A DNA stretch of 64,000 bases from an uncultured Rhodospirillales bacterium (GCA_903927615.1 CAIYNU010000022.1:1-64000); one strand, 5' to 3'. Shown: positions 28,891 through 39,302, counted from the stretch's first letter. Translations and numbers: made by a program. The notes: generated by a model from the letters alone, not told the origin.

Positions 28891-29235
28891 ATGATCATGA
28901 CCCCCGTACATCTTCTGACGTTTTGGGGCAAGGCGCGGCCAGAGGTCGAGAGCGAAGCCTCCTGGCGCCCGTTGGTCCGTCACTGTCTCGACGTGGCAGC
29001 GTCAGGTTTGGCCATGGTTGACCTGCGCGGCCTGCCTCAGGGGCGGGCGTCCGTGTTGGGAGACCATTGGCCCGGCGTTCTTGGCGCCCTGTTGGCGTTG
29101 CATGATGTCGGCAAATTGTCCCGGCCGTTTCTGGCTCAACATCCAGAGCATTGGCCGGAAGCGGTGCTGGGCCCCTGTAAGCCGCAACCGGCCAAGCTTC
29201 GGCATGACAGCTTGGGCTATGCTCCGCTGGCTTGA
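28891..29235 (+). pseudogene. cas3: Cas3 HD-domain (Cas3'') fragment
   Basis: About 114 residues match the start of the Cas3 HD nuclease of type I CRISPR systems: FWGKARPEVESEASWRPLVR with HCLD as the first metal His, ALLALHDVGKLSRPFLAQHP (HD motif) and LRHDSLGY. Intact Cas3 proteins are above 800 residues with a helicase part, none of which is present. The frame stops right where an IS4-type transposase scrap begins. A small HD-only protein could still be made but would lack partner genes. Confidence 0.75.
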
Positions 29236-29288
29236 CAACGGCACAGCGTCGCGATTCAAGGATCGGATGAATCGCCCTGAGCTTACCG

Positions 29289-29530
29289 ATGATGGCTGGC
29301 GTGGGGCGTTTGAACAAGGCCGGGCCGTGGTTCGCCGAGATCGCCTCGGGACTGATGACCCGGCGGTTGGCCTGGGACGCTTCGCCGCCTGGTCGGCGGA
29401 TTCGGATTATCGACGGAACCACGGTCACCGCTCCCGGTGCCGACAAACCAACCTGGCGCTTGCAGATCACGTTTTCCCCTGACGCCCAACAAATTTCCGG
29501 CATTGAACGGACCCCGGCCGCCGAGGGGGA
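29289..29530 (+). pseudogene. IS4-type transposase fragment
   Basis: The frame shows RRIRIIDGTTVTAPGADKP followed by TWRLQITFSP, which matches the first catalytic-Asp region of IS4-family transposases (the DxTxxxxPG...WR pattern). Both ends are missing, and the frame runs into the antisense end of the receptor gene. It probably caused the truncation of cas3. Confidence 0.6.
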
Positions 29531-29609
29531 GACGCTGGCGTCTGCTCCGCTACAAGGCTGTAGCGGGGATGAACCGGTCTGGGCGCCGGCTGGGCAGAGA
29601 GCGACGGGG

Positions 29610-31355
29610 TCAGGACTGGCGAACCCTCGAAATGAACCGGTCAACGTCCCGCGACAGATTTTCCGACTGGATGCCCAGGTTGTTGGCCGCGGATAGGGTT
29701 TCGTTCGCTCCGCGCCCGGTTTCGTTGGCGGCTTTGGAGACGCCCGCGATATTCTTTGACACCTCCTGGGTACCCTTCGATGCCTCGCTCACATTACGGG
29801 CGATTTCACGGGTGGCAGCCCCCTGTTCCTCCACGGCGGATGCGATGGTCGCGGAAATCTCGCTCATGCGCCGGATGGTGTCCGTGATGCTCCTGATGGC
29901 ATCAACGGTGGTCCCGGTCACGCTCCGCATCTCGCCGACCTGCGCCTGGATGTCGTCGGTCGCCTTGGCGGTCTGATTGGCAAGGTTCTTGACTTCGCTG
30001 GCAACGACCGCGAATCCCTTGCCCGCTTCACCGGCACGCGCCGCTTCAATGGTCGCGTTGAGGGCCAGGAGATTGGTTTGACTGGCAATGTTGTTGATGA
30101 GTTGGACCACCGCGCCGATTTTCTGCGCGGCTTCGGCCAGTCCGTTGACGGTCGAATTGGCCCGGTTGGCCTCCTCGACAGCCGAGGATCCAATCTTGGT
30201 GGATTCTGAAACCTGACGCCCAATCTCGTGGATCGAACTGGTCAATTCCTCCGTCGAGGCGGCGACGGTCTGCACATTGGCCGACGCTTGCTCCGCCGCC
30301 GCGGCAACGACGGTGCATTGGCGGTTGGTCTGGTCGGCATTGGCTGACATGGATTGCGCGGTCTGCTGTAACTGGATCGCTGCGGACGTCACCGCCTCAA
30401 TCACCGACCCCACCTCGGCTTGGAAGGCGTCGGCCACACGCCGCAGTTCCGCCTTGCGATTCGCCTCCGCCCGGCGCATCTGGCCCTCCTCCCGGGCCGC
30501 CAATTCGCGACGTTCGTCAATCATCGTCGCAAAGGTCTTGAGTGCTTCGACAACGTCACCCAGTTCGTCCCGTCGCCCAAATGCGTCGATATCCCCCACA
30601 GGCTCCCCCTGAGCAAGCTTCAGGGTGGTGTCGGCAATATAGCGGATCGGCGAAAGCGCGTGTCGCACCAACAAAAATAGGTTTAAAGCGGCGATCGCGG
30701 CGATCAGTAGGCCGCTGAAAAAAAGTTTCGTTGTCAGAACACCAACTACATCGCCATGATCAGAACCATTGACAATACAAATGCTTTGCAACGCCAAAAT
30801 GAGGCAAGTTCCTATGGTCGTGAATGAAAAAATGATAAGCATCTTGCTAGACAGTGACAGAAACTTATGCGCGGCTGAGATCGGAATTCCACCCGCCATT
30901 CGTTCAAGATTGGCCACCATACAAAGGAAGAATGGCACCGAGAAGACAAAAATAATGGGGACGCCCAAAAACCAATCCAAAATATATTTGGTTCGATCAA
31001 GAAATGCTTTGCCATACAACGCCGTATTGGGTCCGATGACGCAATACATGACGATTGCCACAAGAAACATTACCGGCAAAAATGCCAGACTCCGCTGGGC
31101 CCGAGTGAGGTGTTCTGACGAAGGCGCGTCCAGCCAAGCCTTGACCTGTCTCAAATGGTATGCGGTCAAACCAGCAACAGCCCCGATGTAACCAACCACA
31201 TAGATCCAAAGAAGTGGCGTAAAGGCCAAAGACAATGTTTCGTTGAGGTCGCAAATATCGAAATACCACGAACCCAACAGCCACACCACGGGCGGCACGA
31301 CAAATCCTCCGATCGTCCAGGCAAGGACCTTCCTAGCATGGATGTTCGTGTTCAT
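29610..31355 (-). CDS. Methyl-accepting chemotaxis protein, multi-span membrane sensor
   Basis: A 581-residue receptor. The N-terminal part has about six membrane helices and no large periplasmic domain (residues 10-230), then a HAMP-like linker ([19 protein letters not shown]) and the signalling domain with the hairpin tip [42 protein letters not shown], which contacts CheA/CheW. ATG 31355 has GGGGA 6 bases upstream; longer starts lack this. It closely resembles the receptor at 45.6-47.1 kb in its signalling half. Confidence 0.9.
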   Translation of the reverse strand: MNTNIHARKVLAWTIGGFVVPPVVWLLGSWYFDICDLNETLSLAFTPLLWIYVVGYIGAVAGLTAYHLRQVKAWLDAPSSEHLTRAQRSLAFLPVMFLVAIVMYCVIGPNTALYGKAFLDRTKYILDWFLGVPIIFVFSVPFFLCMVANLERMAGGIPISAAHKFLSLSSKMLIIFSFTTIGTCLILALQSICIVNGSDHGDVVGVLTTKLFFSGLLIAAIAALNLFLLVRHALSPIRYIADTTLKLAQGEPVGDIDAFGRRDELGDVVEALKTFATMIDERRELAAREEGQMRRAEANRKAELRRVADAFQAEVGSVIEAVTSAAIQLQQTAQSMSANADQTNRQCTVVAAAAEQASANVQTVAASTEELTSSIHEIGRQVSESTKIGSSAVEEANRANSTVNGLAEAAQKIGAVVQLINNIASQTNLLALNATIEAARAGEAGKGFAVVASEVKNLANQTAKATDDIQAQVGEMRSVTGTTVDAIRSITDTIRRMSEISATIASAVEEQGAATREIARNVSEASKGTQEVSKNIAGVSKAANETGRGANETLSAANNLGIQSENLSRDVDRFISRVRQS

Positions 31356-32049
31356 GTCAATCCCCATCAACGGGTCTCCGGAGAGGCGGTCGAATATGGC
31401 TGAAGAGACACTGCTCCCGAGCACACAAGGTGTCAACGGCCTTAATCAAAACTCCATGACACCTTAAAGGTCGAATGTTAAGATGGAATGAACGGCCGTA
31501 ATCGGGCAGCACCGATCGTCCGATAAATTCTTCCGTAGCTATACTACGGATTTGCATCATGGCTGAGGCGATCAAGGCCCGCACGCCCGATCAGGTTACT
31601 GACCGGAGTCCCATGCCACGGTCCACCGCTGACGGTCTTCACGCCACGTGGGCTCAACGTCGGTAGAATATCTGAAGCACACGGGGTGAGCCGATTTGAC
31701 AATCACGTTGACGCGCCAGGGTCTGAACAGCGATCATCGGGGGCTGTTGGCCAAACACGATACCGCCTACGTTCGTCGCCGGCCTATCCGCCGCGATGAT
31801 CTCGACGCTGCGATGGATATCGATGACGCATTCCATGATGGCGGAAATGAATGCGACACGGCGCGACCACTCTGGTCAGGAACCCCAAGTCCCAAAGGAC
31901 GCGGCTATCGGTGACGGCACCACCAGGGCCGCCATCTGCGGCGGAACGTCGCGCCATCCCATGCCGGAGAAACCCTACCGAGTCCGGTCGCCATCGGGGA
32001 CCCGGCGCATTCAAAAGAACCCAGCCATCCCTGGCCAGGTCCTTTTGAT
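31356..32049. other. Long gene-free stretch before tRNA-Met
   Basis: No frame here has convincing family character or a good ribosome-binding site. The first part contains the receptor's promoter region; the rest may be decayed sequence. Confidence 0.4.
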
Positions 32050-32126
32050 TGGTAGCGGAGGAGGGATTTGAACCCCCGACACAAGGATTATGATTCCTCT
32101 GCTCTGACCAACTGAGCTACTCCGCC
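32050..32126 (-). tRNA. tRNA-Met(CAT), elongator
   Basis: A 77-nt tRNA with acceptor GGCGGAG/CTCCGCT, anticodon loop ATCATAA (anticodon CAT), T-loop TTCAAAT and encoded CCA. The 5' G-C pair and overall sequence fit elongator Met rather than initiator or Ile2. Confidence 0.93.
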
Positions 32127-32180
32127 GCCCCGCCGCAACCCAACGGGCGTGGTGCTATGTAGAAAAGACCGGCCGGCTTG

Positions 32181-33308
32181 TCAAGCTCTTGTTGCCATGG
32201 CGCCGACAATCCAACCACCGCCCAGCAGACGGTCGCCCTGGTAGGCGACACAGGCCTGGCCGGGGGCGACGCCGTGTTCGGGCTCGGCTAATCTGACCTC
32301 GGCGGTGGTTCCGTCCAGAACCAGGGTCGCGGCCACCGCCGGCTGGGTGGAGCGGAGCTTGACCGTCACCGCCATCCCCTCGGGCGGTGGTGTGGTGGCG
32401 ATCCAGTTCACGTCTTGGATGTGGACCCGCCGGCACGCCAACGCCGCCCGCGGCCCGACCACCACCCGCCGCCGGGGCGCATCCAGGCCGACCACGAACA
32501 GCGGTTCCCGTTCGCAGCCCGGTCTGGTGCTCAGCCCCAGGCCCCGACGCTGACCGACGGTGTAGTGAACGATGCCGGGGTGTGTGCCCAGCACCCGGCC
32601 GTCCACATGAACGATCTCCCCCGGCGCCACCGCCTCGGGCCGCCGGGCGGCGACCAGCGCGGCATAAGAGCCCTCGGGCACGAAGCAGATGTCCTGACTG
32701 TCGGGCTTGGCCGCCACCGGCAGGTCAAAACGGCGTGCCAGGGCGCGGGTTTCGTCCTTGGTCAGGCCACCCAGCGGAAAGCGCAGAAACGCCAACTGCT
32801 GTTTGGTGGTGGCGAACAGGAAATAGCTCTGATCCCGGGCCGCTTCGACCGCCCGGTGCAACTCGGCGCCGTCCGTTCCAACCTCTCGCCGGACATAATG
32901 ACCGGTGGCCAGGGCATCGGCCCCAAGCTCGCGCGCGGTCGTCAGCAGGTCTCGGAACTTGACCGTCTGGTTGCAGCGCACGCAGGGAATCGGGGTTTCA
33001 CCCCGGAGATAGCTGGCGACGAAATCGTCGATCACCGCCTCGGAAAAGCGGCTTTCGAAATCCAGCACATAGTGGGGAATCCCCAGACGCTCGCTGACCC
33101 GTCGGGCGTCGTAAAGATCCTGGCCGGCGCAACAGGTCCCCTTGCGCCCGACGGCCTGCCCGTGGTCGTAAAGTTGGAGTGTGATGCCGACCACCTCGTA
33201 GCCCTGTTCGGCCAGCACCGCCGCTGTGACCGACGAATCAACGCCCCCGGACATGGCCACCACCACCCGAGTCATTCCCGGCGGCTTGTCGAAACCCAAC
33301 CCGTTCAT
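32181..33308 (-). CDS. mnmA: tRNA-specific 2-thiouridylase MnmA
   Basis: A 375-residue enzyme forming 2-thiouridine at wobble U34 of Lys, Glu and Gln tRNAs, using ATP and sulfur relayed from IscS. The PP-loop SGGVDSS is at about 20-26, the catalytic cysteines are in [11 protein letters not shown] and DSQDICFVP, and a C-terminal beta-barrel runs to the end ([10 protein letters not shown]). Length is typical. The longer frame starts [11 protein letters not shown]; an internal ATG at [11 protein letters not shown] is also possible. The gene follows the minus-strand DUF465-like gene and precedes tRNA-Met. Confidence 0.96.
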   Translation of the reverse strand: MNGLGFDKPPGMTRVVVAMSGGVDSSVTAAVLAEQGYEVVGITLQLYDHGQAVGRKGTCCAGQDLYDARRVSERLGIPHYVLDFESRFSEAVIDDFVASYLRGETPIPCVRCNQTVKFRDLLTTARELGADALATGHYVRREVGTDGAELHRAVEAARDQSYFLFATTKQQLAFLRFPLGGLTKDETRALARRFDLPVAAKPDSQDICFVPEGSYAALVAARRPEAVAPGEIVHVDGRVLGTHPGIVHYTVGQRRGLGLSTRPGCEREPLFVVGLDAPRRRVVVGPRAALACRRVHIQDVNWIATTPPPEGMAVTVKLRSTQPAVAATLVLDGTTAEVRLAEPEHGVAPGQACVAYQGDRLLGGGWIVGAMATRA

Positions 33309-33356
33309 GGCGTCAAACCGCTGTTTCCGTGACGTCGGTGGTTCCCCGGACGCCGG

Positions 33357-33530
33357 TCAGGGATCGGCGCATTGCTCCAGTTCCCGACGCAGATGACCCT
33401 CTTCGCGGCGTAGGGCGGTCAGTCGACTGACATCCGGTGCCGGCCGCTTTTGCTCCTCGGCAATCCGCTCTTCCAACTGCCGTTGTTCCAGCCGGATGAT
33501 GTTGAACAAAGCTTTTCTCAACATCGCCAT
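33357..33530 (-). CDS. Small charged DUF465-like coiled-coil protein
   Basis: A 57-residue, strongly charged helical protein (LEQRQLEERIAEEQKRPAPD, then LTALRREEGHLRRELEQ). The spacing of R/K/E heptads and the LxxLRREexhLRrEL ending resemble the DUF465/YdcH group of small alphaproteobacterial proteins of unknown function. GGGAG lies directly upstream of two closely spaced ATGs (33530 and 33524). It sits 48 bases before mnmA on the same strand and may be co-transcribed. Confidence 0.6.
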   Translation of the reverse strand: MAMLRKALFNIIRLEQRQLEERIAEEQKRPAPDVSRLTALRREEGHLRRELEQCADP

Positions 33531-33605
33531 TCTCCCAAGAATAACGACGCAGCCTAGTTCACCATCACCCGATTTTCAAGAACATTCCGAGTCCCTAACC
33601 GGCCC

Positions 33606-34346
33606 TCAACCGCCGACCGCGGCCTTCTGCAAGGCTGTCAGTTCGGCGACCCCTTGACGTGCCAGCCCCAGCAGCGTCAGGAACTGGGCCTCGCTGAATG
33701 GCCGCTCCTCGGCTGTGCCCTGAATCTCGACGATGCCGCCGCTGCCGGTCAGCACAAAGTTGGCATCGGCCTGGGCCGTGCTGTCCTCGGCGTAATCCAG
33801 GTCGAGCACCGGAGCGCCCCGATACAGGCCGCACGACACCGCCGCCACCGAATCGACCAACGGCAACGTCTTGATCGCCTTGACCCGGATCAAGTGCTGA
33901 AACGCCAGATGGAGAGCCACGTAGCTGCCGGTGATGGCGGCGGTTCGGGTGCCGCCATCGGCTTGAAGCACATCGCAGTCAATCTTGATCTGAATTTCAC
34001 CCAACGCCTTGCGATCGGTGATGGCGCGCAACGCCCGCCCGATCAGTCGCTGGATCTCCTGGGTGCGCCCGGACTGCTTACCCCGAGCCGCTTCCCGATC
34101 GGTGCGGGTGGCCGTGGAGCGCGGCAGCATGCCGTATTCCGCCGTCACCCAGCCCAACCCGCTGTTGCGCATGAACGGCGGCACCCGGTCATCGACACTG
34201 GCGGTACACAGGACGTGGGTATCGCCAAAGCGAACCAGACACGAGCCCTCGGCATATTTGGCAAAGCCGGGTTCGAGGCTGACGGTCCGCAAGGCATCAA
34301 AAGCCCGGCCCGAAGGACGTTCGGTCGTGGTCATAGAAATCATCAT
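33606..34346 (-). CDS. rph: Ribonuclease PH
   Basis: A phosphorolytic 3'-5' exoribonuclease trimming tRNA 3' ends and degrading structured RNA. The family is visible from [26 protein letters not shown], the phosphate-binding [16 protein letters not shown], and [18 protein letters not shown]. At 246 residues, the length is normal. Start could be ATG 34346 or the internal ATG 34334 (MTTTERPSG), which fits relatives better. Confidence 0.95.
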   Translation of the reverse strand: MMISMTTTERPSGRAFDALRTVSLEPGFAKYAEGSCLVRFGDTHVLCTASVDDRVPPFMRNSGLGWVTAEYGMLPRSTATRTDREAARGKQSGRTQEIQRLIGRALRAITDRKALGEIQIKIDCDVLQADGGTRTAAITGSYVALHLAFQHLIRVKAIKTLPLVDSVAAVSCGLYRGAPVLDLDYAEDSTAQADANFVLTGSGGIVEIQGTAEERPFSEAQFLTLLGLARQGVAELTALQKAAVGG

Positions 34347-34437
34347 CCGGTCGTTGCTGTGGTCACCCGCAAGCGGGCCGACACCCTAGCGTCCCGAACC
34401 GTCGGCGTCCAGCGGCGTAACACGAAGAAAAAGGTCG

Positions 34438-34698
34438 CTAATCCGCGGCGTGGGACTCCATGGCCGACGACGCCAACAGCATCGCCACGCCGCGCAACTC
34501 GAACCTCACCGGAATGCCGCCGATGTGATCCGGAATGTCGACACCCGCCGATGGTTCCCGAGGAATCGTGACCTTGAAGCCCCACCCCCCAGGCACACGC
34601 TGGAGTCCCACCGCAACGGGCGACACGCCAAAGAGCCGACGAATCTCGCCAGCCAGCTTGGGCTGAGCGCCCTTTGCTTCCGAATACGTGGTCATCAC
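34438..34698 (-). CDS. Small protein paired with protease-like gene
   Basis: An 86-residue protein. Its ATG overlaps the stop of the upstream protease-like gene by 4 bases. The middle reads PGGWGFKVTIPREPS, then DIPDHIGGIPVRFELRG, similar to short domains that accompany bacterial trypsin-like peptidases and read 'IP..I.GVPV...VVG'. No signal peptide. Function unknown. Confidence 0.6.
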   Translation of the reverse strand: MMTTYSEAKGAQPKLAGEIRRLFGVSPVAVGLQRVPGGWGFKVTIPREPSAGVDIPDHIGGIPVRFELRGVAMLLASSAMESHAAD

Positions 34699-35138
34699 AT
34701 TAGCTCGACGTTAAGGGCGTCAAGGACGAATTTGAGCGGTAACACATAGGCGACGCCTCTTCCAGCAAGATTTGGGGTGCCCGGTATCGCTTTGCCACCA
34801 AGAATCTGGCCGTATGCGGTGCCGGCGACGATCAAACCAAGTGCCTGGCGCTCCCGAATCTTCGGATCGTCCGGTTCGATTAACACGGTAGCGCCTGAAT
34901 CGCCAGGCGCAGCCATCAGGCCTTCCTCGGCAACAACTTCAGACAACCCCCGCGCTTCCAGCAACCGGTAGTCTGGTGTCATGAACACGGCGTTAACATC
35001 AATCGCAGTAAGCCAACCGCGCGTCCTCTGGGTTTTGGCCGCCGCCTTCACGACCCGCGGCCAGTTCGGAGGTTCCACCAAACCCGAAACCGTCACAGGA
35101 TCAGCAACCCGCTCCCTTTTTTCTTCGAGGGGACGCAC
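34695..35138 (-). CDS. Trypsin-like protease C-terminal-like protein
   Basis: A 147-residue protein containing the serine motif APGDSGATVLIEP near residue 90 and a following LGLIVAGTAYGQ, as in the C-terminal half of S1/S46-like bacterial peptidases. The stretch WPRVVKAAAKTQRTRGWLTAIDV resembles their VVKVGRTTG..G.V.AI segment with changed residues. The His-Asp half of the triad is missing, and the GTG start at 35138 lacks a clear binding site. It is probably a truncated or decayed peptidase, co-translated with the small gene after it. Confidence 0.5.
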   Translation of the reverse strand: MRPLEEKRERVADPVTVSGLVEPPNWPRVVKAAAKTQRTRGWLTAIDVNAVFMTPDYRLLEARGLSEVVAEEGLMAAPGDSGATVLIEPDDPKIRERQALGLIVAGTAYGQILGGKAIPGTPNLAGRGVAYVLPLKFVLDALNVELM

Positions 35139-35181
35139 AAGCCATGCGCGTTACGACATGCACTGGTGTGTGTTCCACCGA

Positions 35182-36246
35182 TTAATGGGTATACGCCACG
35201 GGAACGTACCAGCCGGGCGGCAGATTGGTGCGGTGATCGGCGTAGATCAGGCCGTTGGGCAAATGGCGGTCGCTGACCACCGTATCGCCCAGCTCGCCGC
35301 GGGCGTCGGTGTGGGCGCGGGCGTCGGCATGGGCCGGATGGGGATCGCTGTGGGCGGCGGCAACCGTCGAAGGATGCGGGACGGGGTGAGGCGCGGGATG
35401 GGTTTCGACGGCTTCGACGCTGGCGAGTTGCACCACGGGGGCCGGCCGGTTGGGCGGCGCCGATGGTACCGGTTTGGCTGTCGCCGCCGCCGGGGCCGGT
35501 TCGACGGCGGGAACCGCGCGCTTGGGCTGGCTCGGTGCCGGCGGGGTTGGCGCCGGGAGAACGGCGACCACCATCGGCGCCGGCTTCGCGTCAGGATCGC
35601 CATCCATCGCCGAATGGGCGGGGGCGCTGCTCCGCTGGGACAGGGCCGCCACCGTCGTTATATGCGGGGTCGGTGACGCCCCATCGGGTTCGATGCCCGC
35701 GATTTGAGGCGAGATCACCGCCATATAGTGCTTGGTTTCGTCGGGCAGCGGCCGATGGGTCTTCAGTGTCAGTTCGTAACGCCCGGGGCCGGCGTTATAG
35801 GCGGCCAGGAAACCGGGCGTTCCATATTGGTCGTACATTTCCCGGATATAGGCGGTGCCGGCCAGGATATTGTCATGGGGATCGAACGGGTCATTGCCCA
35901 AACCATAAGCGGCGCGCAAATACGCCCAGGTCTCGGGCATCACTTGCATCAAGCCCATGGCGCCCTTCTGGCTGACGATCGGTTGGCCGTGAAAGTGGGT
36001 CCGCCCCCCGCTCTCCTGCTGCATCACCGCGTGGATCCAGCGTTCAGGAACATTGAATTTTTGCGCCGCTTCGTGGATATAGGTGTCGATGGTTCCGGCC
36101 GGCGCCGGGGTCGGCAGGGCTGCGATCTGTGACGGCGGCGCCGGGACTTCGGCGCAACCACCCAAGAGCCAGGGTGAACAAAGAACCGATAGCGTAAGAA
36201 TGAAATGCCGCTGACAACGCGCAATTGGCCGGACACGTCGTTTCAT
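35182..36246 (-). CDS. Lytic transglycosylase (SLT) lipoprotein
   Basis: A 354-residue outer-membrane or periplasmic lipoprotein that cleaves peptidoglycan. The lipobox LLGGC puts the lipidated Cys at 31. The SLT domain (about 50-185) has the catalytic Glu in AVMQQESGGRTHFH, then GAMGLMQVMPETW and FLAAYNAGPGRY. The C-terminal 150 residues are Pro/Ala/His-rich and probably disordered, with repeated HP, AH and DPHPAHADARAHTDA stretches. ATG 36246 directly precedes the Arg-rich signal start. Confidence 0.92.
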   Translation of the reverse strand: MKRRVRPIARCQRHFILTLSVLCSPWLLGGCAEVPAPPSQIAALPTPAPAGTIDTYIHEAAQKFNVPERWIHAVMQQESGGRTHFHGQPIVSQKGAMGLMQVMPETWAYLRAAYGLGNDPFDPHDNILAGTAYIREMYDQYGTPGFLAAYNAGPGRYELTLKTHRPLPDETKHYMAVISPQIAGIEPDGASPTPHITTVAALSQRSSAPAHSAMDGDPDAKPAPMVVAVLPAPTPPAPSQPKRAVPAVEPAPAAATAKPVPSAPPNRPAPVVQLASVEAVETHPAPHPVPHPSTVAAAHSDPHPAHADARAHTDARGELGDTVVSDRHLPNGLIYADHRTNLPPGWYVPVAYTH

Positions 36247-36464
36247 CGGTCTCGTCTCCCCTCAGGCAACCCGAATGATTAAGTCTACTGAATAAAACGG
36301 TTGCGCGGTCAAGCTCATATTCTGGATTAACATAACATTGCAGCACCCTTACCGTACAGACAAAAAATGCAACGGTCCGAAATTTTTTCTGCACCTGCGC
36401 AGGAACCCAGCCGACCGAGGGGCCGCCGGCCCGGGGGCCGGAACACCAAAAGGCGCGAATCGTG

Positions 36465-36959
36465 ATGCCGACCCCTTCGCGGGCACTGGCCCCCGCACTG
36501 ACCATCGACACCCTCCAGCAGGTGATTCGCGACGGGGTCCCGCTGGTCGGGGACATGGGCGTCACCATTGAAGCGTTGGGCCGGGGCACGGTCCGCCTGC
36601 GGCTGCCGTATCGGGCCGATTTCGTCCGCCCCGGTGGCACCGTCACCGGACCGGTGCTGTTTGCGCTGGCCGATGTGGCGCTTTGGGGCGCGGTGCTGAG
36701 CCTGATCGGTCGGGTCGAACTGGCTGTGACCACCAGCATGACCATTAATTTCCTGCGCCGGCCCGCGCTTAAGGCCGTGGCCGCGGAAGCGCGGATTCTC
36801 AAGCTGGGCAAGCGGCTCGCTTACGGCGAGATCACACTGTGGTCCGAGGGCGATGACGCACCGGTGGCCCATGTCACCGGCACCTACTCGATCCCGCCCC
36901 ACGATCCGGTGGCTGTGACGGCGGCGCATTACGTGCCGGTGCCAGGCGACGAAAGGTAA
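36465..36959 (+). CDS. PaaI-type hotdog thioesterase
   Basis: A 164-residue hotdog-fold protein. The acyl-CoA site helix GPVLFALADVALWGAV carries the expected catalytic Asp, and VTTSMTINFLRRP matches the PaaI/DUF4442 strand. These enzymes hydrolyse aromatic or fatty acyl-CoA. ATG 36465 is preferred over GTG 36462. It is divergent from the transglycosylase gene, and the next gene downstream is rplM. Confidence 0.85.
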   Translation: MPTPSRALAPALTIDTLQQVIRDGVPLVGDMGVTIEALGRGTVRLRLPYRADFVRPGGTVTGPVLFALADVALWGAVLSLIGRVELAVTTSMTINFLRRPALKAVAAEARILKLGKRLAYGEITLWSEGDDAPVAHVTGTYSIPPHDPVAVTAAHYVPVPGDER

Positions 36960-37184
36960 GCCCCGACAAGGGCCTTGAGTGTATGGTACCAGGATACCGC
37001 GCGGCAACATCCTGGTGATGTTGCGCCTTTTTCGATTGACAAAAGCCGCTCCCCGGGCCTACAACGCCGCGCGGGTCCACCGGGCGTCTTCCGCCGCCTG
37101 GGGAATGCCGTCGAATTGCCGCCGCGTGATCCCTTGACGATCGTCGTCGGGAGAATCCGTCGGGAGAATCCGTCGAGAGAGTCC

Positions 37185-37649
37185 ATGAAAACCTACAACC
37201 TCAAGCCAGCGGACATCGACAAAAAGTGGTTTGTCGTCGATGCTGACGGCGTGGTCCTGGGGCGACTGGCCAGTGTCCTGGCCGGCATCCTGCGGGGCAA
37301 GCACAAGCCGACCTATACGCCGCATATGGATTGCGGCGATAACATCATCGTGATCAACGCGGACAAGGTTCGCCTGACCGGCAACAAGCGCCAGGACGAC
37401 ATGTTCTACTGGCACACGGGTTACCCCGGCGGCATCAAAGGCCGTTCCAAGGGCCAGATTCTCGATGGCCGCTACCCCGAGCGGGTGCTTGAGAAGGCTG
37501 TGGAACGGATGGTCCCGCGTGGTCCGCTGGGTCGCCGTCAAATGGGCAATCTGCGGGTTTACGCCGGCACCAGCCATCCCCATGACGCCCAGCAACCTGA
37601 AGTGCTCGACATCGCGTCGCGCAATCCCAAGAACAAGAGGAGCGCTTAA
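37185..37649 (+). CDS. rplM: 50S ribosomal protein L13
   Basis: A 154-residue ribosomal protein ([38 protein letters not shown]). ATG 37185 is right after CGAGAGAG; the frame upstream to 36975 is not part of the gene. The leader has a short repeat (GTCGGGAGAATCC twice). It is followed after 5 bases by rpsI, the usual L13-S9 pair. Confidence 0.97.
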   Translation: MKTYNLKPADIDKKWFVVDADGVVLGRLASVLAGILRGKHKPTYTPHMDCGDNIIVINADKVRLTGNKRQDDMFYWHTGYPGGIKGRSKGQILDGRYPERVLEKAVERMVPRGPLGRRQMGNLRVYAGTSHPHDAQQPEVLDIASRNPKNKRSA

Positions 37650-37654
37650 AGCCC

Positions 37655-38158
37655 ATGTCGAGCGCGACCCCCCAAACTCTCACCAGTCTCAAGGACCTTG
37701 GTGGCCCCTCGGCCACCGCCGCCGATGCCAGTTCGCTCGGCTCGGACCTGCCCGAACCCAAGATCGACGCCCAGGGCCGCGCCTACGCCACCGGCAAGAG
37801 AAAGAATGCCGTGGCGCGGGTCTGGATCAAGCCCGGGTCCGGTCGCGTTACCGTTAACGGTCGTGACAGCACCGTATATTTCGCCCGGCCCGTGCTGCGC
37901 ATGATCGTCAGCCAGCCTTTCGGCATCGTCGAGCGCGTTGACCAATACGATGTGATTGCGACGGTGGTCGGCGGTGGTCTGTCGGGTCAGGCCGGTGCGG
38001 TCCGCCATGGCATTTCCAAGGCGCTGACCTATTACGAGCCGACCTTGCGGGCGCCGCTCAAGGCCGCTGGTTTCCTGACCCGCGACAGCCGCGTGGTCGA
38101 GCGCAAGAAGTACGGCCGGGCCAAAGCCCGCCGCAGCTTCCAGTTCTCGAAGCGTTAA
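37655..38158 (+). CDS. rpsI: 30S ribosomal protein S9
   Basis: A 167-residue protein: the S9 body starts at about residue 43 ([20 protein letters not shown]) and ends with the typical [18 protein letters not shown]. The 40-residue N-terminal extension ([16 protein letters not shown]) is of the kind seen in alphaproteobacterial S9. It ends 24 bases before a strong terminator. Confidence 0.97.
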   Translation: MSSATPQTLTSLKDLGGPSATAADASSLGSDLPEPKIDAQGRAYATGKRKNAVARVWIKPGSGRVTVNGRDSTVYFARPVLRMIVSQPFGIVERVDQYDVIATVVGGGLSGQAGAVRHGISKALTYYEPTLRAPLKAAGFLTRDSRVVERKKYGRAKARRSFQFSKR

Positions 38159-38181
38159 CCGGCACCACGTCTCGACGGGAA

Positions 38182-38214
38182 AGCAACGGCCGGTCAGACC
38201 GACCGGCCGTTGCT
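38182..38214 (+). terminator. Rho-independent terminator of rplM-rpsI
   Basis: A perfect 14-bp stem (AGCAACGGCCGGTC and complement) with a 5-base loop, running straight into TTTTT. Confidence 0.92.
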
Positions 38215-38249
38215 TTTTCATCATTCTTTATGGGACTTCAGGCTCCGCC

Positions 38250-39302
38250 ATGCCCACCGCTCCCCCTTCCGTCCGCATCGGCGTGCTTGGCGCCAGCGGC
38301 TATACCGGCGCCGAACTGCTGCGGTTGTTGCTGCGTCATCCCGCGGCCCAGATCCGGGTCCTGACCGCCGAGCGCCAGGCCGGCAAGCCGATGGCGGAAA
38401 TCTTTCCCCATCTGGCACCGTTTGACCTGCCGACCCCGGTCAAGATCGAGGCGGTGGACTGGTCCCAACTCGATTTCGTGTTCTGCGCCCTGCCCCATGG
38501 CACCACCCAGGAGGTAATCGCCCGGTTACCCCACGGACTTAAAGTGGTCGATCTCTCGGCAGACTTCCGGCTACACGACACGGCCGTCTATGCCGAATGG
38601 TATGGCCACGAACATCAAGCCCCAGAGCTGCAACCCCAAGCGGTCTATGGTCTGACCGAACTGAATCGGCTGGGCGTGCGCAAGGCTCGGCTGGTGGCCA
38701 ATCCCGGATGCTACCCCACGGCTGCAATGCTGCCGCTGATTCCGCTGCTGCTTGATAATCTGATCGAACCCGGCGGCATCATCATCGACGCCAAGTCCGG
38801 AGTCTCGGGGGCCGGGCGCGACGCCAAGCAAGCCAACCTGTTCCCCGAAATCAGTGAAGGGATCAACGCCTACGGCGTCGGCCACCATCGCCACATGCCG
38901 GAAATGGAACAGGAATTGCGGTTGGCCGCCGGTCGCCCGGTGTCCCTGTCCTTCACACCCCATCTGGTCCCGATGAATCGGGGCGAACTGGTCACGACCT
39001 ATGTTCGTTTGGCCGATGGCGTCACCGCCGATGACCTGCGGCAAGCGCTGGAGCAAAAATACCGGAACGAACCGTTCGTGAAGGTGGTTCCGGCCGGGGT
39101 TGCCCCGGCCACCCGCCATGTTCGGGGCTCTAACCACTGCCATATCGGCGTGTTCGCCGACCGTCCGGTACGATCGGCCATCGTGATCTCGGCCATCGAC
39201 AATCTGGTCAAGGGGGCCTCGGGCCAGGCCATCCAGAACATGAACGTCATGCTGGGACTGGCTGAAACCACCGGGTTGGAACAGGTGGCGCTGTTCCCGT
39301 AA
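38250..39302 (+). CDS. argC: N-acetyl-gamma-glutamyl-phosphate reductase
   Basis: A 350-residue NADPH-dependent enzyme of arginine synthesis. The Rossmann motif GVLGASGYTGAEL is at 11-24, the catalytic Cys is in VANPGCYPTA, and HRHMPEME and RGSNHCHIGV are conserved blocks of this length class. It follows the rpsI terminator and precedes a gamma-carbonic-anhydrase gene by 30 bases. Confidence 0.97.
   Translation: MPTAPPSVRIGVLGASGYTGAELLRLLLRHPAAQIRVLTAERQAGKPMAEIFPHLAPFDLPTPVKIEAVDWSQLDFVFCALPHGTTQEVIARLPHGLKVVDLSADFRLHDTAVYAEWYGHEHQAPELQPQAVYGLTELNRLGVRKARLVANPGCYPTAAMLPLIPLLLDNLIEPGGIIIDAKSGVSGAGRDAKQANLFPEISEGINAYGVGHHRHMPEMEQELRLAAGRPVSLSFTPHLVPMNRGELVTTYVRLADGVTADDLRQALEQKYRNEPFVKVVPAGVAPATRHVRGSNHCHIGVFADRPVRSAIVISAIDNLVKGASGQAIQNMNVMLGLAETTGLEQVALFP

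Noticed and set aside
31654-31836. A 60-codon minus-strand frame with protein-like composition
   Set aside because: No binding site or motif; nothing distinguishes it from chance in GC-rich DNA.
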